24,395 bases of DNA. Source: an uncultured Eubacteriales bacterium. Its GTDB lineage: Bacteria > Bacillota_A > Clostridia > Lachnospirales > Lachnospiraceae. This document shows positions 1 to 7,946 of this stretch, one piece after another. The stretch lies in the NCBI GenBank assembly GCA_900321365.1, contig ONVT01000074.1, forward strand, positions 1 through 24,395, read 5' to 3'. Both the position numbers and the translations under genes were made by a program. Positions within the stretch are counted from its first letter, which is position 1, and each line of letters begins with the position of its first letter. Under the pieces are notes generated by a model. It saw nothing but the letters and a program-made list of their open reading frames with translations. It was not told where the DNA came from and made no database searches.

Positions 1-48
1 AAAAAGGAGAACGGCACTGCCTGGGTGCCGGAGCATGAGTTATTTTGA
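1..48 (+). CDS. Possible 3' end of an upstream gene (partial)
   Basis: The first 15 codons read openly in frame 1 and end at TGA (46-48), giving a peptide ending WVPEHELF. The composition looks protein-like, and the stop lies 24 bases before the next ATG, fitting a tightly packed operon. Frame 2 is also open from the left edge and stops at 74-76, overlapping the next start as GTATGA, so which frame is coding cannot be settled here. No function can be assigned from so few residues. Confidence 0.3.
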   Translation, partial: KKENGTAWVPEHELF

Positions 49-72
49 GGTTTATCCAAAGGAGGTTTCAGT

Positions 73-441
73 ATGAAGATCATTTTTGCCTGGCTGCTGT
101 CAATGTTTCTTTCTTTTGGCGCGGGCGTGAATGCCGGCAGGGACTATCAGGAGGATACGGAGCTTGAACAGAAGGTTCAGGCGCATATGGACGTAATCGT
201 GGATGAGGCGGCGGGAATCGTGGACGATGTGTCGGACGCCGCGAAGGAACGCAGGGAGAGTGCGGAATCTGAGTTTAAGGAGAGCGATGAATACAAGAAG
301 GCGGAAGAGTTTGTCAATGACGTCCAGGAGATCGCGGACAATACGAAAGCGGACATAGAAGAACACTTTGGCTCAGACGAGACAGAGACAGAGTCAGAAA
401 CGGCAGTTGAAACAGAAGCGGCAGAAACGGTGTCTGCATAA
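73..441 (+). CDS. Small secreted or membrane-anchored acidic protein
   Basis: This is a 122-residue protein with no family I can name. The start is well supported by AAAGGAGG eight bases upstream. Residues 3-16 form a hydrophobic N-terminal segment (IIFAWLLSMFLSFG), followed by GVNAG, which could be a signal peptidase site or an uncleaved anchor. Residues 25-100 are highly charged, Glu/Asp/Lys-rich and predicted helical, recalling YtxH-like stress or envelope proteins. The last 25 residues are a Glu/Thr-rich low-complexity tail. The gene lies 79 bases before the ABC transporter fusion, so co-transcription is likely, and it may be an accessory envelope protein of that transporter (inference). 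The length and good ribosome binding site argue that it is real. Confidence 0.7.
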   Translation: MKIIFAWLLSMFLSFGAGVNAGRDYQEDTELEQKVQAHMDVIVDEAAGIVDDVSDAAKERRESAESEFKESDEYKKAEEFVNDVQEIADNTKADIEEHFGSDETETESETAVETEAAETVSA

Positions 442-520
442 GGGCAACAGTGCAGAGATACCTGCGCAGCACGTCAGAGTGAATGCAGACAGGTCGCTGG
501 GCAGAGGTACGTCACGATAT

Positions 521-3436
521 ATGCTTCAGATCAGGGACATTCACAAAGAATACAAGACTGGTACGCTTGTCCAGAAGGCTCTGGACGGCGTATCTTTATA
601 TTTCAGAGAGAATGAATTCGTGGCGGTCCTGGGGCCGAGCGGATCCGGAAAAACCACGCTGCTCAATATCATCGGGGGGCTGGACCACTGTGACAGCGGA
701 GAATTGATCATAGACGGCGTTCCGACGAAGAAGTACAAAAGCCGTGACTGGGACGCTTACCGCAATCATTCGGTCGGGTTCATCTTCCAGAGCTACAACC
801 TGATCCCGCACCAGTCCCTGAAAAACAATGTCGAACTGGCGCTTACACTGGCGGGGACAGGCCGCGCAGAGCGGAGGGAAAGAGCGGAGGAAGAGCTTGA
901 CCGGGTCGGACTGAAGGAGCAGATGCACAAGAAGCCCGCCCAGCTTTCCGGCGGGCAGATGCAGAGGGTCGCCATCGCAAGAGCGCTGGTGAACCATCCC
1001 ACGATCGTGCTTGCGGATGAGCCGACCGGCGCCCTGGACAGCGAGACGGGCGAACAGGTGATGCAGCTTCTGAAGGAAGTGGCGCAGGATCACCTGGTTA
1101 TCATGGTTACGCATAATCCGGAGCTTGCGGAGCGCTACGCGACCCGCATCATCAGGCTTCGGGACGGCAGGGTGAAGTCCGACAGCAATCCCTTCGATCC
1201 TGAGAGGGGGGATCTGACAGAAGAGTCCTTGCGAAAGCAGGCGGAAACCGAAGAAACGCCCGTGCGGGCGGCACAGGAGCAGGCTGAGATGGATGAAGCG
1301 TCTGTGAGAGTGCCTCGGGAGCAGGTCCGGACGGCATCCCTGTCCGGGCGCGGCAGCAGGCGGAAACCCTCCATGTCCTTCCTCACGGCGCTGTCTTTGT
1401 CTGTTTCGAACCTGCTTTCCAAGAAGGCGAGAACGATCCTGGTCGCTTTTGCCGCGTCGATCGGCATTGCGGGGATCGCGCTGATCCTGTCACTGTCCAG
1501 CGGGGCTCACGATTACATCACCCGGATGGAGGAGACTGCGCTCAGCGAATATCCGATCCAGATCACCGCGTCCTCCTTTTCCATGGAAGCCATGATGGGG
1601 GCATTTTCCCAGATGCGTACGACAACACAGGAGACGGAATCTTCAGGCTCCGGCAAGGTGGAGGAGCAGCAGATTCTGGGGAGCATGCTCGCGGGTTCCG
1701 GGACGAATGACCTCGCCTCTCTGAAACGGTGGTTTGACAGCGGTTACAGCGGGATTGAGGATGTTACCCGCTGCGTGAGTTATTCCTACGGAATCAGTCC
1801 CCAGATCTACCTGAAGGAAGGGGACGGGTACCGCCAGGTCAATCCGGATCAGACGATGTCTGCAGTCGGTATCTCCATGAGTGATAACCTGACTTCCATG
1901 ATGAGTGTGTGGAACAGCAATGACCTCTTCTGCATGCTTCCCGAGAAGGAAGAGATGTACCAGGATTCCTACAAACTCCTTGCCGGCCACTGGCCGGGGG
2001 AGGCTGACGAGTGTGTCCTTGTGCTGCTTCCCGGAGGAGGGGTCCCGGATTACCTGCTGTATACCATGGGACTGAAGGACGCGTCAAAGAGGGATGAGAT
2101 TATAACCAACGTTGTAAACGGTGATGCGGTGGATACCTCCATGCAGGGTTCCGTCGAATATGACCCGGAGGAATTCCTCGGGATCTCCTTCCGTGTTCTT
2201 CCGGCATACAGGAGGTATTCCTATGACGGGAAACTGGGAGTATGGCTGGACGAGTCTGAGAATGACGAACGGATGAATCAGCTCCTCGATCAGGCGCAGG
2301 AGATCTCGATCTGCGGAGTCGTCATGCCCGAGGGTGACAGTTCCATCGGGCTTTTGGATCTCGGAATTGATTACCGGCCGGAGCTGATGGATACTCTGCT
2401 GAGGGATGCCGCGGACAGTGAGATTGTGAAGGCCCAGCTTCAGGATCCCGGGACGGATGTCCTGACGGGCGCCCCCTTTGGAGTAGCAAACGGCGGCATG
2501 ATGGACGGAATGACAGACATGATTGAGATCCATCCGGAGAAGCTGCCGGACGCGGTTTCCTTCGACTGGGACGGGTTGGATAAAGTGATGGAGGAGCACG
2601 GACAGCTGAGCGCAGTCCAGACGGTCCGCATCATCCGGGAGCTGTCGCGCAAAGGAGAATCGCCTACTCTGCAGGAGGCGCTCGATGATTTCCTTCCTGC
2701 GCTGATGGAACTGGTTCAGATCGACAAGGACAAGATTTCCGAAGCGGTCTCATTTGAGATGGACGAGGAGCGCATGCGCCAGATGTTCTATACGCAGGCC
2801 CAGGGGCAGGATGCAAGCCTGAGCGGGAACCTGATCCGGTTCGGCTACGCGGATCCCGATGAGCCGTCCATGATTACCATCTATCCGAACGATTTTGAGA
2901 GCAAGGACAGGGTGATCGCTATCCTCGACGCGTATAATAAGACGATGGACGATGAGGGGTATAAGGAGAAGGTCATCTCCTACACAGATTATGTCGGCTC
3001 CCTGATGAGTTCGGTGACGACCATCATCGATGTTATCACCTATGTCCTGATCGCGTTTGTCGCGGTTTCGCTGGTGGTGTCCTCGATCATGATCGGAATT
3101 ATCACGTATATCTCGGTTCTGGAGCGGCGCAAGGAGATCGGAATCCTGCGTGCGATGGGTGCTTCACGGGGTAATATCACGCAGGTATTCAACGCGGAAA
3201 CCTTCATTATCGGAGTTCTTGCCGGTTTATTCGGAATCGCACTCACCCTGCTGACACTGATCCCCATCAATATAGCGATCCATTCCTATACGGACCAGCC
3301 GGTGTCGGCGTTTCTTCCGGTGAAGGGTGCCGTGATTCTCGTGATCCTGTGCATCGTCCTGAACCTGATCGGAGGGTTCCTGCCGGCATGGAAGGCATCC
3401 AGGCAGGATCCGGTTGCAGCGCTCAGAAGTGAGTAA
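521..3436 (+). CDS. ABC transporter ATPase-permease fusion, MacB/FtsX type
   Basis: A 971-residue fusion of an ATP-binding domain and an FtsX/MacB-type permease in the cytoplasmic membrane. Residues 1-225 are the ATPase: Walker A GPSGSGKT (38-45), Q-loop Gln90, signature LSGGQ (142-146), Walker B IVLADEP (162-168) and switch His198. A charged linker (about 226-290) with a weak internal repeat leads to TM1 (about 305-326). A large extracytoplasmic domain (about 330-835) follows, then TM2-TM4 (about 838-863, 895-920, 935-957). The cytoplasmic loop ERRKEIGILRAMGAS and the terminal PVAALRSE are FtsX-family hallmarks. The frame is open back to 368, but homology begins at the ATG at 521, so I use that start; its ribosome site is weak (AGAGG, about 13 bases upstream). 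This family exports peptides, lipoproteins or drugs, or senses envelope stress. The substrate here is unknown. Confidence 0.9.
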   Translation: MLQIRDIHKEYKTGTLVQKALDGVSLYFRENEFVAVLGPSGSGKTTLLNIIGGLDHCDSGELIIDGVPTKKYKSRDWDAYRNHSVGFIFQSYNLIPHQSLKNNVELALTLAGTGRAERRERAEEELDRVGLKEQMHKKPAQLSGGQMQRVAIARALVNHPTIVLADEPTGALDSETGEQVMQLLKEVAQDHLVIMVTHNPELAERYATRIIRLRDGRVKSDSNPFDPERGDLTEESLRKQAETEETPVRAAQEQAEMDEASVRVPREQVRTASLSGRGSRRKPSMSFLTALSLSVSNLLSKKARTILVAFAASIGIAGIALILSLSSGAHDYITRMEETALSEYPIQITASSFSMEAMMGAFSQMRTTTQETESSGSGKVEEQQILGSMLAGSGTNDLASLKRWFDSGYSGIEDVTRCVSYSYGISPQIYLKEGDGYRQVNPDQTMSAVGISMSDNLTSMMSVWNSNDLFCMLPEKEEMYQDSYKLLAGHWPGEADECVLVLLPGGGVPDYLLYTMGLKDASKRDEIITNVVNGDAVDTSMQGSVEYDPEEFLGISFRVLPAYRRYSYDGKLGVWLDESENDERMNQLLDQAQEISICGVVMPEGDSSIGLLDLGIDYRPELMDTLLRDAADSEIVKAQLQDPGTDVLTGAPFGVANGGMMDGMTDMIEIHPEKLPDAVSFDWDGLDKVMEEHGQLSAVQTVRIIRELSRKGESPTLQEALDDFLPALMELVQIDKDKISEAVSFEMDEERMRQMFYTQAQGQDASLSGNLIRFGYADPDEPSMITIYPNDFESKDRVIAILDAYNKTMDDEGYKEKVISYTDYVGSLMSSVTTIIDVITYVLIAFVAVSLVVSSIMIGIITYISVLERRKEIGILRAMGASRGNITQVFNAETFIIGVLAGLFGIALTLLTLIPINIAIHSYTDQPVSAFLPVKGAVILVILCIVLNLIGGFLPAWKASRQDPVAALRSE

Positions 3437-3467
3437 TATGTACAGATCCTGAGGCCGAAAGACCTGA

Positions 3468-3965
3468 TGCGCCCGCCGTACTCAGATTCAGGCGCTGGAC
3501 GACGAGGTGGACTGTGCCGCCTTCAGCCGGCGCAAAGAAAAATGGTATGAGCGGCAGCTCTGTTTTCTGGCGCAGTCTCTTCCGGATGAGGCATTCCTGA
3601 AAGAGCGGGGCAGTGACGCTGAGAAGATCGGTCTGGAAGATGGCCGATATACGGTGGAGGTATCTATTGAGGGCGGCTCCGGCAGAGCCTTCCTCCAGTC
3701 TCCGGCCGAGATTGTGGTCACAGACGGCAGTGTCAGTGCGAGAATCGAGTGGAGCAGCCCCAATTATGATTACATGATCGTGAACGGAGAAAAATACCTG
3801 CCGCTCAATACAGAGGGAAACTCAGTCTTTGAGATTCCGGCTGCGGCATTTGACCGGCCTTTCACAGTTCTGGCCGACACAACCGCGATGAGCAGACCAT
3901 ATGAGATCGAATATGCGATTACACTTGACTCTGAAACCATTCAGCCTGTGGAAGAGGAACCCTGA
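3468..3965 (+). pseudogene. Remnant of an iron-transport-associated domain protein
   Basis: Residues 43-146, counted from the GTG at 3507, carry a beta-rich domain (LEDGRYTVEVSIEGGSGRA, then WSSPNYDYMIVNGEKY and NTEGNSVFEIP). I associate it with secreted proteins encoded beside clostridial haem, iron or corrinoid ABC importers. No signal peptide remains. The frame is closed by TGA at 3465-3467, has no ATG before residue 90 and no good ribosome site. The first 40 residues (KEKWYERQLCFLAQSLPDEAF) are unlike an export signal. A neighbouring frame just upstream (3443-3480) reads QILRPKDLMRPPY, suggesting a frameshift. A GTG-started 152-residue protein is possible but less likely. It sits directly before the truncated binding-protein gene, consistent with one decaying import locus. 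Confidence 0.55.
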
Positions 3966-4056
3966 TCCGGCATCTGCCGCGGCGGTGGATTCACATCGAC
4001 AGGTTTCGAAATGTCCGGAGAGGAGTCTCCTGAGAAGGAAGGATGTCTGCTTCCGG

Positions 4057-4449
4057 ATGTTTCTGATCATGGCAGCTGCCCTTATAATCAGGGGCGGCTG
4101 TGTTTGTATGTTCTGCGCGCAGCCGGATACAGAATCCGGTACTCAGGCAGGAGACCGGCTGAGCGCGGCGCTCCCGGAGGAATACACGAAAAGCATGGAC
4201 CGGCTTTTCGCCAGGGAGTTCAGCGTGGACTACTACGGGGAGGACTATACCCTGATTGTGATCCATTCACAGTTCCGTTACCTGCTGGTGGAGGAGGGAG
4301 CGGAGATTCCGGAGGATCTCCCGGAGGATGTCACGATCCTTCAGAAACCGTTCCCCCATATCTATGCCGCATCCTCCAGCTGCCCGGACTTTTTCCGGGA
4401 GCTTCATGCGCTGGATCGTGTTACCATGACCAGTACGAAAGCTGAGGAC
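4057..4449 (+). pseudogene. Truncated BtuF/FepB-like substrate-binding protein
   Basis: Starting at ATG 4057, the frame has a hydrophobic segment with a GGC that could be a lipobox. It then reads PEEYTKSMDRLFAREFSVDYY, DYTLIVIH, YLLVEEGAEIPEDLPED and FRELHALDRVTMTS, ending at KAEDW. This is the N-terminal lobe of periplasmic-type binding proteins for iron chelates or corrinoids, where the AE-G/D-W motif is followed by about 250 more residues. Here the homology stops abruptly near 4449, and the frame runs on into ATPase DNA in the wrong phase until a stop at 4543-4545. The remnant cannot form a two-lobed binding protein. It may once have supplied corrinoid or cobalt to the cobalamin operon downstream (inference). 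Confidence 0.75.
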
Positions 4450-4715
4450 TGGACGAGCCGGCTTCATTTCTTGATATCCGGTACCAGCTGGAGTTCATGC
4501 AGATTGCCCGCGATCTGGCCCGGGAGAGAGGTATGGCACTCATGATGTCACTGCATGAGATTTCCATTGCGAAGAATCTTGCAGACCGGGTGCTGACCCT
4601 GAAGGACGGAAGGCAGGATGAGACCGGCGGGGCGAATCTCCTGACAGAGGAGTATATCCGCAGGCTTTACGGGATTCCGGACGGACTGTCCATGGAGGGA
4701 ATCAATGGCATTTGA
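4449..4715 (+). pseudogene. C-terminal remnant of a BtuD/FecE-like ABC ATPase
   Basis: The frame opens exactly at a Walker B sequence, LDEPASFLDIRYQLEF, and continues through ALMMSLHEISIAKNLADRVL (switch His in SLHE) to LLTEEYIRRLYGIPDGLSM. This is the usual C-terminus of FecE/BtuD-type importer ATPases. Walker A, the Q-loop and the signature are absent, and a stop lies just upstream at 4443-4445. About 165 N-terminal residues are therefore gone. Its stop (4713-4715) overlaps the cbiD start (4705) by 11 bases, so any ribosome using an internal ATG such as 4497 could still couple into cbiD. Together with the binding-protein fragment it marks one internal deletion that also removed a permease gene. 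Confidence 0.8.
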
Positions 4716-6009
4716 ACACTATATCCGGTCCGGCGGCAGGAATCTGAGGCTTGGCTATACGACCGGCACATGCGCTGCCCTCGCCTGTGCGGGGGCGGCG
4801 GAGGGACTGCTGACAGGGCGCATCCCACAGGTTCTGAACCTGATCACGCCGAAAGGAATCGAAGTCAGCGCCCGTCCGGTCTCGTGTGCAGTGGAGTATG
4901 GCAGCGGTTGTTTGTATCAGACATCTACCGGAGAAATGCGTCCGCCTGCTGTGCCCTGCCTTGCAAGATGCGGCGTTGTGAAGGATGCCGGGGATGATAT
5001 CGACGCGACCGACGGGCTGCTGATCATGGCTCAGGCACAATACTGGAATCCGGAGAGCGTTCTTTCAGGCGGCACACCCCGGGAAGAGAGTATCCGAATC
5101 CTTGGGGGGAAGGGCGTGGGACGTGTGACCAGGCCCGGCCTGGACCAGAAGGTGGGAGAGGCTGCGATCAACTCTGTTCCCAGGCAGATGATCCGGCAGG
5201 AGGTCCTGCGTGTGTGCTCGGAGCAGGGCTATGAAGGCGGAATGACGATCACAGTCAGTGTTCCGGACGGAGAGGCGGCTGCGGAAAAGACCCTGAACGC
5301 TTCCCTGGGAATTGTGGGAGGCATCTCCATCATCGGGACCAGTGGGATCGTGGAGCCTATGAGCATGAAGGCATATTCGGACTCTGTGCGGCTCAGGATC
5401 CGGCAGGCCAGGTCGGAGGGAAAGCAGGACCTGATCCTGACTCCCGGAAACTACGGACTCTCCTTCCTGAGACAGGCCGGGTATGACCTCATGGATGTTC
5501 CGGTCGTCGTCTGCTCAAACTTTATCGGGGACGCGCTTGACGAGGCGGCGGCAGACGGATTCGGCCGCATCCTGCTGGCAGGCCATGTGGGAAAGCTGGT
5601 CAAGATTGCGGCCGGCATCATGAACACCCACAGCAGCATGGCGGACGGCAGGTGTGAGATTTTCACCGCGCACGCGGCTCTGGCGGGAGCCTCCGCAGAA
5701 ACCTGCGCCAGGCTGATGGACGCTGTGACAAGCGACGGGTGCATCGCCATCCTGAGAGAGGCGGGAATAGACCGGGCCGTGCTGGGAACAATCCTGGAGA
5801 AAGCACAGGGATATCTGGACAGAAGAAATGCCGGGACGAGGTGCGGGATGATCCTGTTCTCCAACGTATATGGAGAGCTCGGGAGGACAGGCATCGCGAA
5901 GGAAATCCTGGAAGCATGGACAGCCGGATCCGAACTAATCTGCACTGCGGTTTGGCAGGACAGTCAGAAAAGTCAGGAAAACGGAAAAGAATTTCGTTCG
6001 CGAGTATAG
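4705..6009 (+). CDS. cbiD: Cobalt-precorrin-5B C1-methyltransferase CbiD
   Basis: A 434-residue CbiD, the S-adenosylmethionine-dependent enzyme of the anaerobic B12 pathway that methylates C1 after CbiG opens the lactone ring. Family marks include GYTTGTCAA (residues 17-25) and GGISIIGTSGIVEPMS (205-220), followed by LTPGNYG, FIGDALDEA and HVGKLVKIAAGIMNTHS. The start overlaps the ATPase remnant upstream by 11 bases. The upstream sequence GGACTGTCCATGGAGGGAATC offers GGAGG about 8 bases before the ATG. CbiD proteins are usually about 360-380 residues; the extra length is mainly a C-terminal tail (SQKSQENGKEFRSRV) of no known role. It is the first intact gene of the corrin operon, 22 bases before cbiF. 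Confidence 0.95.
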   Translation: MAFEHYIRSGGRNLRLGYTTGTCAALACAGAAEGLLTGRIPQVLNLITPKGIEVSARPVSCAVEYGSGCLYQTSTGEMRPPAVPCLARCGVVKDAGDDIDATDGLLIMAQAQYWNPESVLSGGTPREESIRILGGKGVGRVTRPGLDQKVGEAAINSVPRQMIRQEVLRVCSEQGYEGGMTITVSVPDGEAAAEKTLNASLGIVGGISIIGTSGIVEPMSMKAYSDSVRLRIRQARSEGKQDLILTPGNYGLSFLRQAGYDLMDVPVVVCSNFIGDALDEAAADGFGRILLAGHVGKLVKIAAGIMNTHSSMADGRCEIFTAHAALAGASAETCARLMDAVTSDGCIAILREAGIDRAVLGTILEKAQGYLDRRNAGTRCGMILFSNVYGELGRTGIAKEILEAWTAGSELICTAVWQDSQKSQENGKEFRSRV

Positions 6010-6031
6010 AAGGAAACGAAAGGATCGGACT

Positions 6032-6793
6032 GTGGTACACTTTGTAGGCGCCGGGAGCGGCGCGCAGGATCTGATTACGATCCGGGGAAAGAGACTTCTG
6101 GAAGAGGCAGACATTGTCATCTACGCTGGAAGCCTGGTGAATCCGGTACTCCTCGGATACGCGAAGGAGGATGCCCGGATCTACAACTCTGCGCGCATGA
6201 CACTGGAGCAGGTGACGGATGTCATGCGAAAAAACCGGGATGATCGGATTGTGCGCCTTCACACCGGCGACCCGTCGCTGTACGGGGCGGTCCGGGAACA
6301 GATGGATATACTTGAAAAGGAGCAGATTCCGTATGACGTGACGCCGGGCGTCTCCAGCTTTCTTGCCGCTGCGGCCGCCCTTCGGGAAGAGTACACGCTT
6401 CCCGGCGTCTCCCAGACCGTGATCCTCACAAGGATGGAGGGGAGGACCCCGGTTCCGGAGAGGGAGTCTCTTGCGAAGCTTGCAGTGCATGGAGCGTCGA
6501 TGGTGATCTTCCTGTCCGCGTCGATGACGGCCGGTGTTCAGGAGGCGCTGCTTCAGGGTGCGTACACGAAAAAGACGCCTGCGGCGATCGTCTGCAGAAC
6601 CGGCTGGCCCCGGGAGAAGCTCATCCGCTGCACGGTGGGGACGCTCCATGAAAATGCGCAGAAGGAGGGAATCACGAAAACGGCGCTGATTCTTGTCGGA
6701 GACTTTCTGAAGAGGGAAGCGGGCGCGGAAAGAAGCCGCCTGTATGATCCGTCCTTTACGACCGGATACCGGAAGGGGAACAATGAAACATAA
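6032..6793 (+). CDS. cbiF: Cobalt-precorrin-4 C11-methyltransferase
   Basis: A 253-residue tetrapyrrole methylase that transfers a methyl group from S-adenosylmethionine to C11 of cobalt-precorrin-4. It starts at GTG 6032 with AAAGGA eight bases upstream. The protein opens with VHFVGAGSGAQDLITIRG, then YAGSLVNPVLL, the glycine-rich HTGDPSLYGA (residues 77-86) and TPGVSSF (104-110), ending near VGDFLKREAG. All of these match CbiF/CobM. Length is normal. Its last four codons overlap the cbiG start by 11 bases, which implies translational coupling. With CbiG and CbiD on either side it forms the middle section of the anaerobic ring-contraction pathway. The alternative name is CobM. Confidence 0.96.
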   Translation: MVHFVGAGSGAQDLITIRGKRLLEEADIVIYAGSLVNPVLLGYAKEDARIYNSARMTLEQVTDVMRKNRDDRIVRLHTGDPSLYGAVREQMDILEKEQIPYDVTPGVSSFLAAAAALREEYTLPGVSQTVILTRMEGRTPVPERESLAKLAVHGASMVIFLSASMTAGVQEALLQGAYTKKTPAAIVCRTGWPREKLIRCTVGTLHENAQKEGITKTALILVGDFLKREAGAERSRLYDPSFTTGYRKGNNET

Positions 6794-7946
6794 TTCTATG
6801 GCAGAGCCTGTCATCCGGATTGCCTGTTTCAGCGCCGCGGGAGAGCGGCTGGGACACAGGATCGGATCCGGGGAGGTGACACGGTTTCCGGGAGAACTTT
6901 CTCTTGCTGACTGGACACGGTCAGGTTTTCAGGAGGCGGATGCGCTGATATTTACCGGGGCATGCCAGATCGCCGTGCGGGCCGTCGCGCCGTTTGTGCG
7001 GAGCAAGCTGACAGATCCGGCAGTGCTTGTGGTCGATGAGACGGGCGCGTATGTCATCCCCATCCTGAGCGGACATCTGGGCCGTGCCAATGACCTTGCA
7101 GAGCGGATCGCAAAGCGGCTCGGCGCGCTGTGCGTCGTCACGACGGCAACCGACCGCAGGAAGACCTTCGCTGCGGACAGCTGGGCGGTGGAGAACGGGC
7201 TGGGCATCGTGAATCCCGAGGCGGTAAAAGGGATCTCCGCCGCACTCCTGGACGGAGAGGAGATCGTGATCGGCGTCCGGAGGAGAACCGGCTCACCAGA
7301 GAATCTCCATCGGGAGGCAGCACAGGAGGACCTCCATCGGGGGGCAGTACAGGAGGACCTCCATCGGGAGGCAGCACCCGGGAGCAGAATGCAGGAAGAA
7401 AACCTCCGAGGACCGGGGGTACTTCGTCTGGTTCCGAGAAGGGTCATCATCGGGGCTGGCTGCAGGAGGGGTACGGATCCGGCATATTTTGAGAAGTGCC
7501 TGCTCGGCTTCTGCGAGAAACATGGCATCGCCCGGGCATCTGTCTTTGGAATCGCGTCTATCGACCTGAAAAAGGAGGAACCGGCACTGAGGCAGCTGGC
7601 GGAAAAATGGAAGATTCCGTTTCTGACCTACAGCGCCGCCCTGCTGATGGAGACGCCGGGAAGATTCTCTTCCTCCGCTTATGTGCTTCAGAAAACCGGG
7701 GCGGACAATGTCTGCGAGAGGGCAGCGGTCAGGGCGAGCATGGAACTGGATCCTCCCTTTTCCGGGCCCGGGATGCTTCCACCCTCTTCCGGCTGCGAGA
7801 CGCTTCCTCCCTCTTCCGGCTGCGGGATATCTACGGAAGACGGGGAAGAGATCCGGGAGAGACTGATACACAAAAAGGAAACCTTCGAAGGAATAACACT
7901 TGCGGCGTCACGTATGCGGACGGTCAGGAGCTGGATATGGGTGTGA
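6783..7946 (+). CDS. cbiG: Cobalt-precorrin-5A hydrolase CbiG
   Basis: A 387-residue CbiG, which opens the delta-lactone of cobalt-precorrin-5A and releases acetaldehyde. I start it at ATG 6783, preceded by GGAAGGGGAACA; the frame is open further back but inside cbiF. The N-terminal domain shows VVDETGAYVIPILSGHLGR (83-101) with ANDLAERIA and TTATD (120-124). The C-terminal domain contains RRVIIGAGCRRGTD, SIDLKKEEPAL and GADNVCERAA, ending near KKETFEGITLAAS. Two in-frame tandem repeats of 27-base units interrupt conserved parts: one between the N-terminal domain and RRVIIGAGC, the other in the C-terminal loop after NVCERAA. They lengthen flexible segments but leave the recognised motifs intact, so I expect function. 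The last codons overlap cbiH by 10 bases. Confidence 0.92.
   Translation: MKHNSMAEPVIRIACFSAAGERLGHRIGSGEVTRFPGELSLADWTRSGFQEADALIFTGACQIAVRAVAPFVRSKLTDPAVLVVDETGAYVIPILSGHLGRANDLAERIAKRLGALCVVTTATDRRKTFAADSWAVENGLGIVNPEAVKGISAALLDGEEIVIGVRRRTGSPENLHREAAQEDLHRGAVQEDLHREAAPGSRMQEENLRGPGVLRLVPRRVIIGAGCRRGTDPAYFEKCLLGFCEKHGIARASVFGIASIDLKKEEPALRQLAEKWKIPFLTYSAALLMETPGRFSSSAYVLQKTGADNVCERAAVRASMELDPPFSGPGMLPPSSGCETLPPSSGCGISTEDGEEIRERLIHKKETFEGITLAASRMRTVRSWIWV
7297..7377 (+). repeat. Three 27-base tandem repeats inside cbiG
   Basis: Three consecutive units (7297-7323, 7324-7350, 7351-7377) share the core CTCCATCGGG-GGCAG. Units 2 and 3 differ at only two bases; unit 1 is more divergent at its 5' end. 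Being 27 bases long, the units keep frame and encode nonapeptides of the pattern x-E-x-L-H-R-E/G-A-A/V. They sit in the linker before RLVPRRVIIGAGC. Confidence 0.92.
7748..7824 (+). repeat. 27-base repeats encoding LPPSSGC in cbiG
   Basis: Two full units (7771-7797 and 7798-7824) share GCTTCC-CCCTCTTCCGGCTGCG and follow a degenerate partial unit (7748-7770). They encode LPPSSGCE and LPPSSGCG after PPFSGPGM, a Pro/Ser/Cys-rich loop between NVCERAA and the C-terminal strand of CbiG. The unit length matches the first cbiG repeat but the sequence does not. Confidence 0.85.

Noticed and set aside
12..30. CGGCAC/GTGCCG hairpin at the left edge
   Set aside because: It is short, has no T-run and lies inside the probable end of an upstream coding frame; the resemblance to the GGTGCC hairpin after cbiA is weak.
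368..520. A 51-residue N-terminal extension of the ABC fusion
   Set aside because: It is a Gln/Arg/Lys-rich out-of-frame reading of the small acidic gene upstream; ABC homology starts at ATG 521.
3437..4704. Cobalamin riboswitch ahead of the cbi operon
   Set aside because: I looked for a B12-box-like sequence and surrounding stems upstream of cbiD and found only coding remnants; the real leader may have been lost or lie further upstream.
5663..6814. A 383-codon minus-strand frame opposite cbiD and cbiF
   Set aside because: It spans two well-identified genes, is Arg/Pro-rich and shows no recognisable motif; it is a high-GC shadow frame.
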